From: GCA-2687515 sp002687515 | GTDB lineage: Bacteria; Pseudomonadota; Alphaproteobacteria; Rhodospirillales; UBA2165 | Assembly (NCBI GenBank): GCA_030745835.1 | Contig: JASLNU010000117.1 | Span: forward strand, 1 to 57,032 | Length of the DNA stretch: 57,032 bases | Direction of reading: 5' to 3' | In this document: positions 24,895-33,818 of the stretch, piece after piece | Position numbering within the stretch: the first letter of the stretch is position 1 | How the letters are laid out: each line of letters opens with the position of its first letter | Notes under the pieces: model-generated | Told to the model about the DNA's origin: nothing | Databases searched by the model: none | Seen by the model: the letters and a program-made list of their open reading frames with translations, nothing else | Program-made: the position numbers and the translations under genes

Positions 24895-26388
24895 ATGTCT
24901 ACGGATACGAATACCGGGCGTGACGACAACATTCGCCATCACCTGACTTACCGGGACCTGCGCGACTGGATCGCCGAAGCCGACCGGATGGGCGAGTTGC
25001 GCCATGTCAGCGGCGCCTCCTGGCAGAGCGAAATCGGCATGGCGGCGGCCATCGTTTGCCGCGACGACGACGCGCCGGCGGTGCTGTTCGACGAGGTGCC
25101 CGGATGCGCCAAGGGGTTTCGGGTCCTGGTCAACCTGTTCGGCGGCGGCCGCAAGAACATGTCGCTGGGCTTTCCGGCCGGCCTCGGCAAGGTCGAGCTC
25201 AGCGACGCCTTCGCCGCGGTTTTCTCCGACCCTGCCGAACTGATCCCGCCGGTCGAGGTCGACGACGGCCCGGTCCTCGAAAACGTGATGCTCGGCGACG
25301 AGGTCGATCTCGACATCTTCCCGACCCCCCTCTGGCACGAGAAGGATGGCGGCCGCTATATCGGCACCGGCAGCTACAACGTGACCCGCGATCCCGACAC
25401 CGGCTGGGTCAATCTCGGTTGCTACCGGATCATGGTCAAAGACCGCAACACGGTCGGCCACAATGTGCTGCCCGGGCGCCACGCCAACGACCATAACCGG
25501 AAATACACCGAGCGCGGCGAGCGCATGCCGATGGTGATGGTCGTCGGCGGCGATCCGATGACCTTCTTCATGGCGGCCAGCTCGGTGCCCGGGGGGATCG
25601 GCGAGTACGACGTCGTCGGCCGGATGCGGGGCCGGCCGCTCGAGGTGGTGCGGGGCAGGGTCACTGGCCTGCCCTTCCCGGCCGACGCCGAGATCGTGCT
25701 CGAGGGGTATGTCGACCGCGACCGGATCGAACCCGAGGGGCCGTTCGGCGACTGGACCGGCACCTACACCGAGGCGGGCCGGATCAATCCGGTGGTCGAC
25801 ATCAAGGCGGTCTATCACCGCAACGACCCGATCCTCCTCGGTTTCGCGCCGCAATGCCTGCCCGACGAATTCTCGCGCTTTGCCGCGATCACCCATTCGG
25901 CCTACCTGAAGCGGGACATCGAGGCGGCCGGCGTGCCCGACGTCAAGGCGGTGTGGTGCCACGAGGTCGGCGGCGGCCGCATGCTGGTCGCCATCGCCAT
26001 CAGCCAGCGCTATGCGGGCCACGCCAAGCAGGCCGGCCACGCCGCCTCGATGTGCGGGTCGGCGGCCGGCGGCAACCGATGGGTGATCGTCACCGACGAC
26101 GACATCGACGTCGCCAATCTGGAGGAGTTGATCTACGCGGCGCTGACCCGGGCCGATCCCGCCACCTCGATCGACCTGATCACCGGCGCCCCGGGGTCGG
26201 TGTCCGATCCGCGGCTGGCGCCCAGCGACCGCGAGCAGCGCAACTTTACCAACTCGCGGCTGATCATCGACGCCTGCCGCCCCTACCACTGGCGCGACCA
26301 GTTCCCCGAGGTCAACAAGCCGAGCCCGGAGCTCGCCCAACTGGCGCGCCAGAAGTTCGGCCACCTTGTCGAGGGCGGCGCGGCCTGA
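24895..26388 (+). CDS. UbiD-family prenylated-FMN-dependent decarboxylase
   Basis: This 497-residue protein matches UbiD/Fdc decarboxylases throughout. It begins LTYRDLRDWIAEADRMGELRHV. It has the Arg in NLGCYRIMVKDRN (about residue 180) that contacts the flavin cofactor, and PEGPFGDWTGTYTEAG (about residue 280), which holds the catalytic Glu and, five residues on, Asp. Some members (Fdc1) have Glu at this last position; Asp is also found. These enzymes reversibly (de)carboxylate aromatic or alpha,beta-unsaturated acids and need UbiX for the cofactor; no ubiX is in the window. It has a GGAAAGGA ribosome site and is divergent from the MoaD-like/molybdoenzyme pair across 182 bp. A pathway link is inferred. 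Confidence 0.93.
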   Translation: MSTDTNTGRDDNIRHHLTYRDLRDWIAEADRMGELRHVSGASWQSEIGMAAAIVCRDDDAPAVLFDEVPGCAKGFRVLVNLFGGGRKNMSLGFPAGLGKVELSDAFAAVFSDPAELIPPVEVDDGPVLENVMLGDEVDLDIFPTPLWHEKDGGRYIGTGSYNVTRDPDTGWVNLGCYRIMVKDRNTVGHNVLPGRHANDHNRKYTERGERMPMVMVVGGDPMTFFMAASSVPGGIGEYDVVGRMRGRPLEVVRGRVTGLPFPADAEIVLEGYVDRDRIEPEGPFGDWTGTYTEAGRINPVVDIKAVYHRNDPILLGFAPQCLPDEFSRFAAITHSAYLKRDIEAAGVPDVKAVWCHEVGGGRMLVAIAISQRYAGHAKQAGHAASMCGSAAGGNRWVIVTDDDIDVANLEELIYAALTRADPATSIDLITGAPGSVSDPRLAPSDREQRNFTNSRLIIDACRPYHWRDQFPEVNKPSPELAQLARQKFGHLVEGGAA

Positions 26389-26433
26389 CGGCGCCCGGCT
26401 TGATAATTCGTACCGGCGGGGTACAACGAAGGC

Positions 26434-26528
26434 GGAAGGGAATCGTGCCCGGTGGTGCGGCTGGTCTTCAAAACCAGTGTGGGGCGTAAGACGTTCCAAG
26501 TGGGTTCGACTCCCACTCTCTTCCGCCA
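26434..26528 (+). tRNA. selC: tRNA-Sec (anticodon UCA)
   Basis: The 95-base gene has all tRNA-Sec features. An 8-bp acceptor stem (26434-26441 with 26517-26524, one G-U pair), discriminator G and encoded CCA bound it. There is a 6-bp D stem with a short CGGT loop. The anticodon stem CTGGT/ACCAG encloses CTTCAAA with anticodon TCA at 26468-26470. A long variable arm (GGGGCGT-AAG-ACGTTCC) and the T arm GTGGG-TTCGACT-CCCAC follow. It pairs functionally with selA and selB at 5.9-9.3 kb. It lies just downstream of the UbiD-family gene and 39 bp before a crotonase gene. Confidence 0.97.
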
Positions 26529-26567
26529 AATCAAAGCCCTTGTCAAAGCCAGCCGGGGAGGCCGCGC

Positions 26568-27353
26568 ATGACCGACAAAATCCTGACCGAAGTGGAAGAC
26601 GGCATTGGTTGGCTGATCTTCAACAATCCGGAAAAACACAACGCCATATCGCTGGACATGGCGATGCGCGCCGCCGAGGTGGTGAGCGAATTTACCGACA
26701 ACGATGATATTCGGGTGATCGTCTTGAAGGGCGCGGGCGGCAAGGCTTTCGTATCCGGCGCCGATATTTCCGAGTTCGAAAAACGCCGCTCCAATGCCGA
26801 TGCGGCGTCCGAGTACGAGCGCACCTCGACCGGCATGTTCGAAAATCTGCGCGAATGCCCGAAGCCGACCATCGCCATGATCGAGGGCTATTGCATGGGC
26901 GGCGGCGTCGCCATTGCCTGCGCCTGCGATATCCGCATTTGCGCGCCGGATGCGGTGTTTGCGATTCCGGCGGCGCGTCTCGGCATCGGTTATCGAGCCA
27001 ATTTCACCCGTTGGGTGCTGGAGACCGTCGGCGCCCAGATGACAATGGAGATTTTATACACGGCGCGGCGCTATTCGGCGGAAGAGGCGGTGCGGATGGG
27101 CCTTGCCGCCCGCGTCGTGGAAAAGGATGAGTTGGAAGGCTATGTGCGCGATTATGCGTTGGGCATCACCGGCAACGCGCCCTTATCGGTGCGCGCCGCC
27201 AAGGGCATGGTCAGAGAGGTTCTGAAATCGCCGGGCGAATGGGACCGGGAGATCTGTAACGAACTGGTCCGCGCCTGTTCCGACAGCGAGGATTTCAAGG
27301 AAGGCCGCACCGCCTTCATGGAAAAGCGCCCGCCCGAATTTAAGGGGAGCTGA
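26568..27353 (+). CDS. Crotonase-family protein lacking both canonical catalytic glutamates
   Basis: This 261-residue protein is a crotonase-fold enzyme: NPEKHNAISLDMAM (about residue 22) and AFVSGADISEFE (oxyanion-hole segment, about residue 62), then GYCMGGGVAIACACDIRIC (about residue 110), the second oxyanion element. In enoyl-CoA hydratases a Glu follows the triple Gly (GGGxE) and another occurs about 20 residues later (PEI). Here the positions read GGGVAI and IPAARLG, so both Glu are missing. Other crotonases lacking them act as isomerases, hydrolases or decarboxylases. The start has AGCCGGGGAGG upstream. Next to tRNA-Sec, no operon partner. Confidence 0.88.
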   Translation: MTDKILTEVEDGIGWLIFNNPEKHNAISLDMAMRAAEVVSEFTDNDDIRVIVLKGAGGKAFVSGADISEFEKRRSNADAASEYERTSTGMFENLRECPKPTIAMIEGYCMGGGVAIACACDIRICAPDAVFAIPAARLGIGYRANFTRWVLETVGAQMTMEILYTARRYSAEEAVRMGLAARVVEKDELEGYVRDYALGITGNAPLSVRAAKGMVREVLKSPGEWDREICNELVRACSDSEDFKEGRTAFMEKRPPEFKGS

Positions 27354-27359
27354 AGCGGG

Positions 27360-28658
27360 CTAACGTTCGCGCAAGGCCTCCGAGCGAGCGTTGAGGAATG
27401 GATCCAGGAGATATTCCATCACCGTCCGTTCGCCGGTGTGGATCGAGGTGCTGACCTCCATCCCCGGGAACAGGTCGTAGCGCACCTGGCCGCGCAGGAA
27501 ATGATCGCGTTCGGTGGCGATGCGCACCTTGTAGAAGGGGCGGCCGTCTTCGGCGGTCAGGGTATCGGGGCTGACCGCCACCACCTGCCCGGCCAGATTG
27601 TCGAAGCGCATGGCGTCGGTTGCCGTCAGCTTGACCGTGGCTTCCTGGCCGGCGCGGACGAAACCGATATCCTGGGTCGCCAAGCGTGCTTCGATAATCA
27701 GCCGGTCGCCGGCGGGAACGATATCCAGAACCACGCCGCCCGGCTTAACGACGCCGCCGACGGTCACCACATGCAGGGTTTTGACGATCCCGTTGACCGG
27801 CGCCCGCAGGATCGTGCGCTTCAGGCTGTCCTCGTATTTGGAAAGGCGCGGCAGGAATTCGGCCAACTGACGCCGCGCGGCGTCCAAATCCTTGCTCGCT
27901 TCCTCGGAGAATTTTGACCCGAGGCCGGCCAGGTCGGAGCGCGCCTGGGTGAGGGCCGATTTGGCCCTGAGCGCGCCGACCCTGTCCTGTTCGATCATGC
28001 CTTCGAGGCGCGCCGCTTCTTTCAAAAGTTCCAGATGCTTGTAGCGGTTGGTCAACTCGTCCTTTAACAGGTTTTCGGAAATCTTGACCTGTTCGCGCAG
28101 CAATTTGAGCGATTTGGTCTGGTTGCGGATGCGCGCCGAAATTTCGCGTGCATCCTGCTTGCGCTGGCCGATGATGGCGCGCTGGCCGGCCAGGGCGTCT
28201 TCCAGCCGCGCCCGGCGTTTGGCAAAAAGCCGCCTGGCGTCGCGTACCAAGTCCGGGTGTCTGATCGACAGTCCGCGGCCGAAATCCGGTGTGCTGGTGC
28301 CTTCTTCCTCGGCGGTCAGGCGCGCGATTTCGATCTTAAGGCTGGTAATGCGCGTGCGCAGCTCATTCACATCGGCGCCGCTGGCGGTCGATTCCAGAAC
28401 GATCAACGGCTGCCCTTTTTTCACGGCGTCTCCCTCGCGCACCTCGATCGCGCGGACGATGCCGCCTTCCAGATGCTGGATCGACTTGACCTGGCTCGAA
28501 GGTACAACCTCGCCCTCGGCGACGCTGACCACGGCCAACGAGCCGTGCCACGCCCAGTAACCGAAGCCGGCGATGACAGCCACACATAAGAGCAGGAACA
28601 GGTGGGTGGCGGCGGTGACGCCGTCCTTGAGTTTGGGAAGGCCGGTATCGGTATTCAT
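27360..28658 (-). CDS. HlyD-family type I secretion periplasmic adaptor
   Basis: This 432-residue membrane-fusion protein has a short cytoplasmic N-terminus, one membrane span (about residues 20-38) and a beta-barrel/lipoyl half motif with VVPSSQVKSIQHLEGGIV near residue 55. A long coiled-coil hairpin follows (about residues 90-270, many Glu/Arg/Leu), and the second lipoyl half is RAPVNGIVKTLHVVTVGGVV near residue 290. The C-terminal barrel ends in the family-typical MEYLLDP. It links the inner-membrane ABC ATPase to TolC. Its start overlaps the ATPase stop by 4 bp (ATGA), and it is the last gene of the secretion operon. Confidence 0.94.
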   Translation of the reverse strand: MNTDTGLPKLKDGVTAATHLFLLLCVAVIAGFGYWAWHGSLAVVSVAEGEVVPSSQVKSIQHLEGGIVRAIEVREGDAVKKGQPLIVLESTASGADVNELRTRITSLKIEIARLTAEEEGTSTPDFGRGLSIRHPDLVRDARRLFAKRRARLEDALAGQRAIIGQRKQDAREISARIRNQTKSLKLLREQVKISENLLKDELTNRYKHLELLKEAARLEGMIEQDRVGALRAKSALTQARSDLAGLGSKFSEEASKDLDAARRQLAEFLPRLSKYEDSLKRTILRAPVNGIVKTLHVVTVGGVVKPGGVVLDIVPAGDRLIIEARLATQDIGFVRAGQEATVKLTATDAMRFDNLAGQVVAVSPDTLTAEDGRPFYKVRIATERDHFLRGQVRYDLFPGMEVSTSIHTGERTVMEYLLDPFLNARSEALRER

Positions 28659-30355
28659 CCCGGCGCCCCCGAATTCCAGTTGCCGTCGCCGCCGCTTTCC
28701 ACCGGCCTCGGCACGGTAACGATGCTGGGCTCGGGCTTCTGGTTGAGATCGATCACCATCTGGGCGTTGTTGATGATATCGGGGTCATGGGAGAGGGCGA
28801 TGATGGTGCGCCCGGCCCGGTGCAATTCGCCGAGCACATTGGCGATGGTTTCGCGGCCCTTGGCGTCGAGCCCTTCGATCGGTTCGTCCAGAACCACCAG
28901 CTTGCCGTCCGCCGTCAGGGCGCGGGCCAGGGCCAGCCGGCGGCGCACGCCGAGCGCCAGATTGCGGCCGTTGGACACAATCGGCGTATCGAAGCCAGCC
29001 GGCGTTTCATCGAGAAACGGCCTCAGGCCGGCGGCATCGATGACCCGGTTCAGCCCGGCATCGTCGATGTCCGGATCGAGCAGCGACAGGTTCTCGCCAA
29101 TTGTGGCGTTGAGGAAGCCCGGCTCCTGCGGCAGGTAGACAACCTGGCGCCGCCACCAGGCGGGATGAACCTGGCGCAGATCGAGCCCGTCGGCGAGGAT
29201 TTGCCCGCGGCTGGGATCGATCAGCCCGATGATCAGCCGGGCCAGGGTCGATTTGCCGGTGCCGTTGGCGCCCGAAACCACGCACACCGCGCCCGCCGGA
29301 ATGCTGAGCGACATCGATTCGAACAACGGCCCGGCGGCGCCTTCATGGACAAAACCGAGATCGCGGAATTCGAGGGCGCCTTGGTAATCCCGCTTGGCCG
29401 AGCCGGTATCGGATTCGCGCGGCAATTTCATGAATTCGCGCAATTGCTGGGCGGCCTGTTTGGCCTTTTGGAAGCTTTCGCCGACCTGCACGAACTTGGT
29501 GACCGGCTGCAGGGCGCGCGCCGACAGGATATTGGCGCCGATCAGGACGCCGACATCCATATGGCCGGCCACCACCATCACCGCGCCGGCGGTCATGATG
29601 GCAACGCTCATTAGCGCGACGATGGTTGTCGAGAAGGACGACATCAAACCTTGGCGGCCGATGATGCGGCGCGATATTTCGTGAATGACACGCGCCTGGG
29701 CATGCCAGGCGCGGAGCAGGAATGCGCTGCCGTTGAAGGCGCGCAAGGTATCTTTTTCACCGACGGCGCTGCCGACCAGCAGATTCGATTTACGCGTCTC
29801 GTCGATCAGCCTTTTGTTGTTGCCGCGGATCGACAGCATCACCGCAAGGCCGGCGAAAAAGGCGACGCCCGTGAACGTAGCGGCAATCAGCGCCAGGGTC
29901 GGCGATAGAATTGCAAGGACGCCAAGAAACAGAAAGGCGAAGGGAAGATCCAGGACGGCGCCGACATTGGTGGCGCCGTAGGCGGCGCGGATGGTATCGA
30001 GGCCGCTCATGAATTCCCGTTGCTGCCCTGGCGGCAGCCGGTCGAGGGCACCTGATTTTGCGGTGGTCAGCAGGCCGAAGCCCGATACCGACAACTTGTC
30101 ATCCTGGCCGGCGCTGACGCCGCGCGCCAGCCGGTGCCTGATTTGCCGGAACCCGAATTCCAGCGCGATGGCAATCAGCGCTCCCGTGCTCAGGGTCATC
30201 AGTGTCGCGTCGACGCCGTGCGCGACATAGCGGTTCAAGACCTGGATCACGAACAGCGGCGTCGCCAGCGCCAGCATATTGGCGAATAGCGACGCGCCGA
30301 TTAGCTCCGTGGTCAGGCCGGGCCTGATGGCAAGGCGGCGCAAAAGTTCAAGCAT
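28655..30355 (-). CDS. Type I secretion ABC transporter, ATPase-permease
   Basis: This 566-residue protein is a half-size exporter of the PrtD type, with six membrane spans (about residues 20-300) then an ATPase domain. The Walker A is SGANGTGKSTLARL (about residue 370) and Walker B is KLVVLDEPIEGLD; the H-loop His is in IIALSHDPDI. The signature loop, normally LSGGQ, reads NLALGVRRRLALARAL and lacks the Ser-Gly-Gly, which is odd. There is no N-terminal C39 or C39-like domain. The gene sits between the RTX cargo gene and hlyD, so it very likely exports that protein. Confidence 0.93.
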   Translation of the reverse strand: MLELLRRLAIRPGLTTELIGASLFANMLALATPLFVIQVLNRYVAHGVDATLMTLSTGALIAIALEFGFRQIRHRLARGVSAGQDDKLSVSGFGLLTTAKSGALDRLPPGQQREFMSGLDTIRAAYGATNVGAVLDLPFAFLFLGVLAILSPTLALIAATFTGVAFFAGLAVMLSIRGNNKRLIDETRKSNLLVGSAVGEKDTLRAFNGSAFLLRAWHAQARVIHEISRRIIGRQGLMSSFSTTIVALMSVAIMTAGAVMVVAGHMDVGVLIGANILSARALQPVTKFVQVGESFQKAKQAAQQLREFMKLPRESDTGSAKRDYQGALEFRDLGFVHEGAAGPLFESMSLSIPAGAVCVVSGANGTGKSTLARLIIGLIDPSRGQILADGLDLRQVHPAWWRRQVVYLPQEPGFLNATIGENLSLLDPDIDDAGLNRVIDAAGLRPFLDETPAGFDTPIVSNGRNLALGVRRRLALARALTADGKLVVLDEPIEGLDAKGRETIANVLGELHRAGRTIIALSHDPDIINNAQMVIDLNQKPEPSIVTVPRPVESGGDGNWNSGAPG

Positions 30356-30401
30356 CGGGAATACCTTCCCCGTTCCACCTATAAATGCTGGCCGTTAGAA
30401 G

Positions 30402-33400
30402 TCATGCGAAATTGCCGGCGACCAGGGTGCTGATGTCGGTGTTATCGACGGTTCCGACATCGGTAATTTCGCCGCTATCGACGACGCCGTCGGCGCTCGT
30501 GTCGCTCCAATGCCAGAGGCTGATGTCGTTGGCGGTAGTCGAGTCATCGATCACGAACAACAAATCGTCACCGCCGCTCAGCGATCCGGTCATCGAGGTG
30601 CCGCTGGAGCCGAGGAAGGTCAGGAAACTCGTAATCTGGGTCGAAAGCGCGACCGTGCTGTCGACGCCGCTATAGAATGCGTCGTCGAAAATGACGACGC
30701 TGGTGCCGCCGGCAAGCGCCGCATCAGCGGCAAGGGATTCGACCGAGGTTGTGGCCGAGGTGCTGGCGCCTGCGCCATCGAATCCAAGACCATCCGCGTC
30801 CAGCACATCGCCCGCCGAGCCGGCGCCGCTGCCGCCGGTGACGGTTTCGGTGTTCTGCAAGGTTACCGTATTGCCGCCGGCGGCCAGGGTAATACTGTCG
30901 GTACCGCCGCCCATGTCGAAAGTGGTGCCCGAGACAGTGGCTTCGAGGGTTAACGTATCGTCGGAAGAAGAACCGTAGACCGTTTCCACGTTGCTGATGC
31001 TGCCGGTGTTGGTGCCGGCAGCCAATTGTACGCTGTCGGTGCCGCCAGCCAGATTTATGGAACTGCCGGTCGCCAGGTTGGAGCCCAGCGTGACCGCATC
31101 GGCGCCGGCGCCGCCGACGATGGTTTCGGTGCCCTTGACGTCGACCGTGCTGCCGCTCGATCCCAGATTGAGCGTGTCGCTGCCGGCTCCGCCAAAGACG
31201 GCGGCGCTGCCGGTCACGGTTATATTGTCGTCACCCGCGCCGCCAAAAATCATTTCGCTGTCGCTGTTGCCGCCGCCGTCTATGGTGTCGTTGTCGGCGC
31301 CGCCGAAGATGATGTCGCCCGAGCTGGTGCCGGTGATGTTATCGGCGCCGGCGCCGGCAAAAATGATGCTGCCGAGGATATCGCTGCCGACGGTGTGGCT
31401 GAGCGAGCCATAGATCATCGGCGAAGAGCCGACGACCGTGCTCGTGGCGAGGGTGATGGTGTCGGCGCCGGTCGAGCCGGCGGCGATATAGCCGTAGCCG
31501 GTATCGCCGGAACTGAAGCTGAGGCGCACGCCGTTTGAACCGGAATTGAATTCGGCGCTGGTGCCGGAGGCTTCGGAAAGGCTGCCATCGCCGACCCCGG
31601 CGAACAACTGTTCGATGCTGGTCAGGGCGATCGAGCCGCTGACCGAGCCGTCCGCGTTGGAATAATCCGCGTTCATGGTGCCGGCGTTGAAAACGATCAG
31701 GATGTTGTCCAGGCTCTGGAAATTAATCTCGTCGGTTCCGCCGCCGCCACTGACCGAGTCGGTGCCGCCCAGGGACGAGCCTTGGACCATGGTGAACTGG
31801 GTGTTGCCGTCGCCGCCGACCAGGGAATCGTTGCCCGTGGTGGCGTTCAGAACTTCGGCGAAGGAGTTGGTGGGCGGTGGCTCGGTGTTGTAGGGGTCGG
31901 GATCGCTGAGTGTAATGATCGGGTCCGCATCATAGGTAAAAATAGGTTCGTAATAGTCCTGTGTGTAGCCGATCGGACCGGAATCAAATGTGGACGTCGT
32001 GGTGTAATATGATGTGGTCGGGCTATATGGATTGTAACCGCCGTCGCTGACCGGTTCGTTCACCGGCTCGCTGCCGTCCGTGGACTCGGCGGTGGGTTCG
32101 GCCTCGGCGTGCTGCGGTTCGCCATCTCCATCCCCGCCGCCATCACTGGACGAATTGGAATCAGAGCCTGAATTGGCGTCCGGGCTATCGAAGTTTGAGG
32201 CAAGTTCGTCGGTCGCTCCGTCGGCATTCGGGTCGGTCGGATTGTTGGTGTTGAAGCCCTCGGCCAGGGTATCGGGAATTTCGGCGCCGGCCGCCTCGGC
32301 GGCCAATGCCAGGGCCTGTTCCGGGGACAGGCCGTCGGCCAGGGCTTTTTGGTAGGCGTCCTTGGCGGCTTCCATCGCCTCATTCGCCTGTTCCGGGGAA
32401 ACGCCCTCGGCGATCATGCCCTGCATGGCTTCGTGCGCGGCGGCCTTGAATGCCTCTTCGGTGGTGGCGCCGCCCGTTATGGCGTCCTGGAAGGCGGCTT
32501 CGGGCGTGCCTTGCTCCGGATTTTCCGCAAGCTCGGGGCCGGGTTCGCCTTCCGGTCCGCCTTCGGGGCCTTGTGCGTCGGCGACATCATCGACGGCATC
32601 TTCCGACGATTGGGCGTCGATCTCGCCGTCCTCGCCTTCGGGGTTTTCGCCTTCGCCTTCGCCTTCGCCCTCGGCCAGTTGCTCGCCTTCACCTTCACCT
32701 TCGGGGTTTTCGCCTTCGCCCTCGGGCGGGGCTTCGCCCTCGCCCTCGGCTTCTTCGCCGTCACCCTGATTTTCTTCCGGGTTGTTGTCCTGCTGAACCG
32801 GCTTCGGCGGTAATGATTTCAACGCCTTGCTGAATTGCTTTTGAATCTGTGCGACCGGAATAATGACCGGCTTTGGCGGCGCCTGAAAGGCGCTGACCAG
32901 TTTGGTGGTGGCGCCGGCCTGATTGAGCACGATGGTGCCGGCGCTGTTGGATACGGCGATCTCGCCGATCGAACCGTCGTCGTCGGGCAACAGGGAAATG
33001 GTGTTTTCCTGGCCTTCGGCAGCCGCGACACCGGCAATCTTGGTGCCGCGAATACCGATCTGTGCAACCGGGGTTCTGAGGACCATGGCATCGGGGCCAA
33101 CCTTGGCAATTTGTCCGCTGACGAAGGAAAATACGCCCTGAACCACCGATATGGTGGCGTTACCGCTTTCGGTATTGGGGTCGTAGGCGACCTCGTCCAT
33201 CACCATGCGGCCGTTTTCGGCCAGCGATAACGTGCTGTCATCGGCAAGGATGATACCAACACTGCCGCCGTTGCCGGTTTCGATGACGTCGCCGGAAAAC
33301 AGCGGCGCGCCTTGTCCCAGTATAACCTTGCTGCCGTCGGCGCGGGTCACTTCGACACCGCCTTCAACGGTTTCGACGCGGCCAATGGGTTCGGCGGCGG

Positions 33401-33692
33401 CGGCCGGCGCGGCCTGCGCGAATTGGGCGGGCGCCATCGGACCGGCAAGTTTTGTGGCCAGTCCGCCGGAAATAACCGCGCCGCCCTCGGTCATCAGATC
33501 GGACGGCGTTTCCGAGGAAAAATAATCGGCAAGAAGCTGTTTTTGGCCATCGCTGCCGGTGAGCAGCAAATCCGGTCCGAGGCGCGTATATTCGGCTGTC
33601 AGCAACCAGGTTCCGCCTGGCACCGTGATCGGCATTCCGCCGTTCAGATTGAGGGGATTGTTCGCACCGGGGGACCGAGCAGCCAGATCCAT
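30402..33692 (-). CDS. Large FecR-domain RTX-like protein exported by the type I system
   Basis: This is a 1096-residue exported protein without a Sec signal, as expected for a type I substrate. Residues about 110-290 are a FecR-like domain (GGVEVTRADGSKVILGQGAPL, later APLFSGDVIETGNGGSVG and QIGIRGTKIAG). Residues about 300-390 are a Pro/Glu/Gly low-complexity linker. Residues about 390-500 carry two or three copies of an Ala-rich helical unit containing SPEQA. A Gly/Ser/Asp-rich region follows, then RTX-type calcium-binding repeats (GGADNDTIDGGG, GGAGDDN) to about residue 990. The C-terminus (TDISTLVAGNFA) resembles type I secretion signals. The start at 33692 has CAGGAGA 9 bp upstream; longer frames reach 33752. 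Its surface role is unknown. Confidence 0.9.
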   Translation of the reverse strand: MDLAARSPGANNPLNLNGGMPITVPGGTWLLTAEYTRLGPDLLLTGSDGQKQLLADYFSSETPSDLMTEGGAVISGGLATKLAGPMAPAQFAQAAPAAAAEPIGRVETVEGGVEVTRADGSKVILGQGAPLFSGDVIETGNGGSVGIILADDSTLSLAENGRMVMDEVAYDPNTESGNATISVVQGVFSFVSGQIAKVGPDAMVLRTPVAQIGIRGTKIAGVAAAEGQENTISLLPDDDGSIGEIAVSNSAGTIVLNQAGATTKLVSAFQAPPKPVIIPVAQIQKQFSKALKSLPPKPVQQDNNPEENQGDGEEAEGEGEAPPEGEGENPEGEGEGEQLAEGEGEGEGENPEGEDGEIDAQSSEDAVDDVADAQGPEGGPEGEPGPELAENPEQGTPEAAFQDAITGGATTEEAFKAAAHEAMQGMIAEGVSPEQANEAMEAAKDAYQKALADGLSPEQALALAAEAAGAEIPDTLAEGFNTNNPTDPNADGATDELASNFDSPDANSGSDSNSSSDGGGDGDGEPQHAEAEPTAESTDGSEPVNEPVSDGGYNPYSPTTSYYTTTSTFDSGPIGYTQDYYEPIFTYDADPIITLSDPDPYNTEPPPTNSFAEVLNATTGNDSLVGGDGNTQFTMVQGSSLGGTDSVSGGGGTDEINFQSLDNILIVFNAGTMNADYSNADGSVSGSIALTSIEQLFAGVGDGSLSEASGTSAEFNSGSNGVRLSFSSGDTGYGYIAAGSTGADTITLATSTVVGSSPMIYGSLSHTVGSDILGSIIFAGAGADNITGTSSGDIIFGGADNDTIDGGGNSDSEMIFGGAGDDNITVTGSAAVFGGAGSDTLNLGSSGSTVDVKGTETIVGGAGADAVTLGSNLATGSSINLAGGTDSVQLAAGTNTGSISNVETVYGSSSDDTLTLEATVSGTTFDMGGGTDSITLAAGGNTVTLQNTETVTGGSGAGSAGDVLDADGLGFDGAGASTSATTSVESLAADAALAGGTSVVIFDDAFYSGVDSTVALSTQITSFLTFLGSSGTSMTGSLSGGDDLLFVIDDSTTANDISLWHWSDTSADGVVDSGEITDVGTVDNTDISTLVAGNFA

Positions 33693-33818
33693 GACCAAAT
33701 TCTCCTGTTTTTCAACCATCTGACATATGGGGATTCGGCAAGCGAATTCCACCTATTCATAGGGCTGCGGATGTAACGAATTGTATCGGACAGGAGAGAA
33801 CGGCGTCTGTGACTTGAA

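Noticed and set aside
24895..26388. Loss of the catalytic Glu in the UbiD-family enzyme
   Set aside because: The Glu of EGPFG is present. The residue five positions later is Asp, which is also found in functional UbiD enzymes, so I do not treat it as inactivation.
26434..26528. tRNA-Sec as an integration (attachment) site for a mobile element
   Set aside because: No integrase gene or duplicated 3' end of the tRNA was seen in the window.
32477..32800. Possible CRISPR or satellite array in the Glu/Gly-rich stretch
   Set aside because: The repeats are codon-scale and irregular, lie within a coding frame, and have no spacers.
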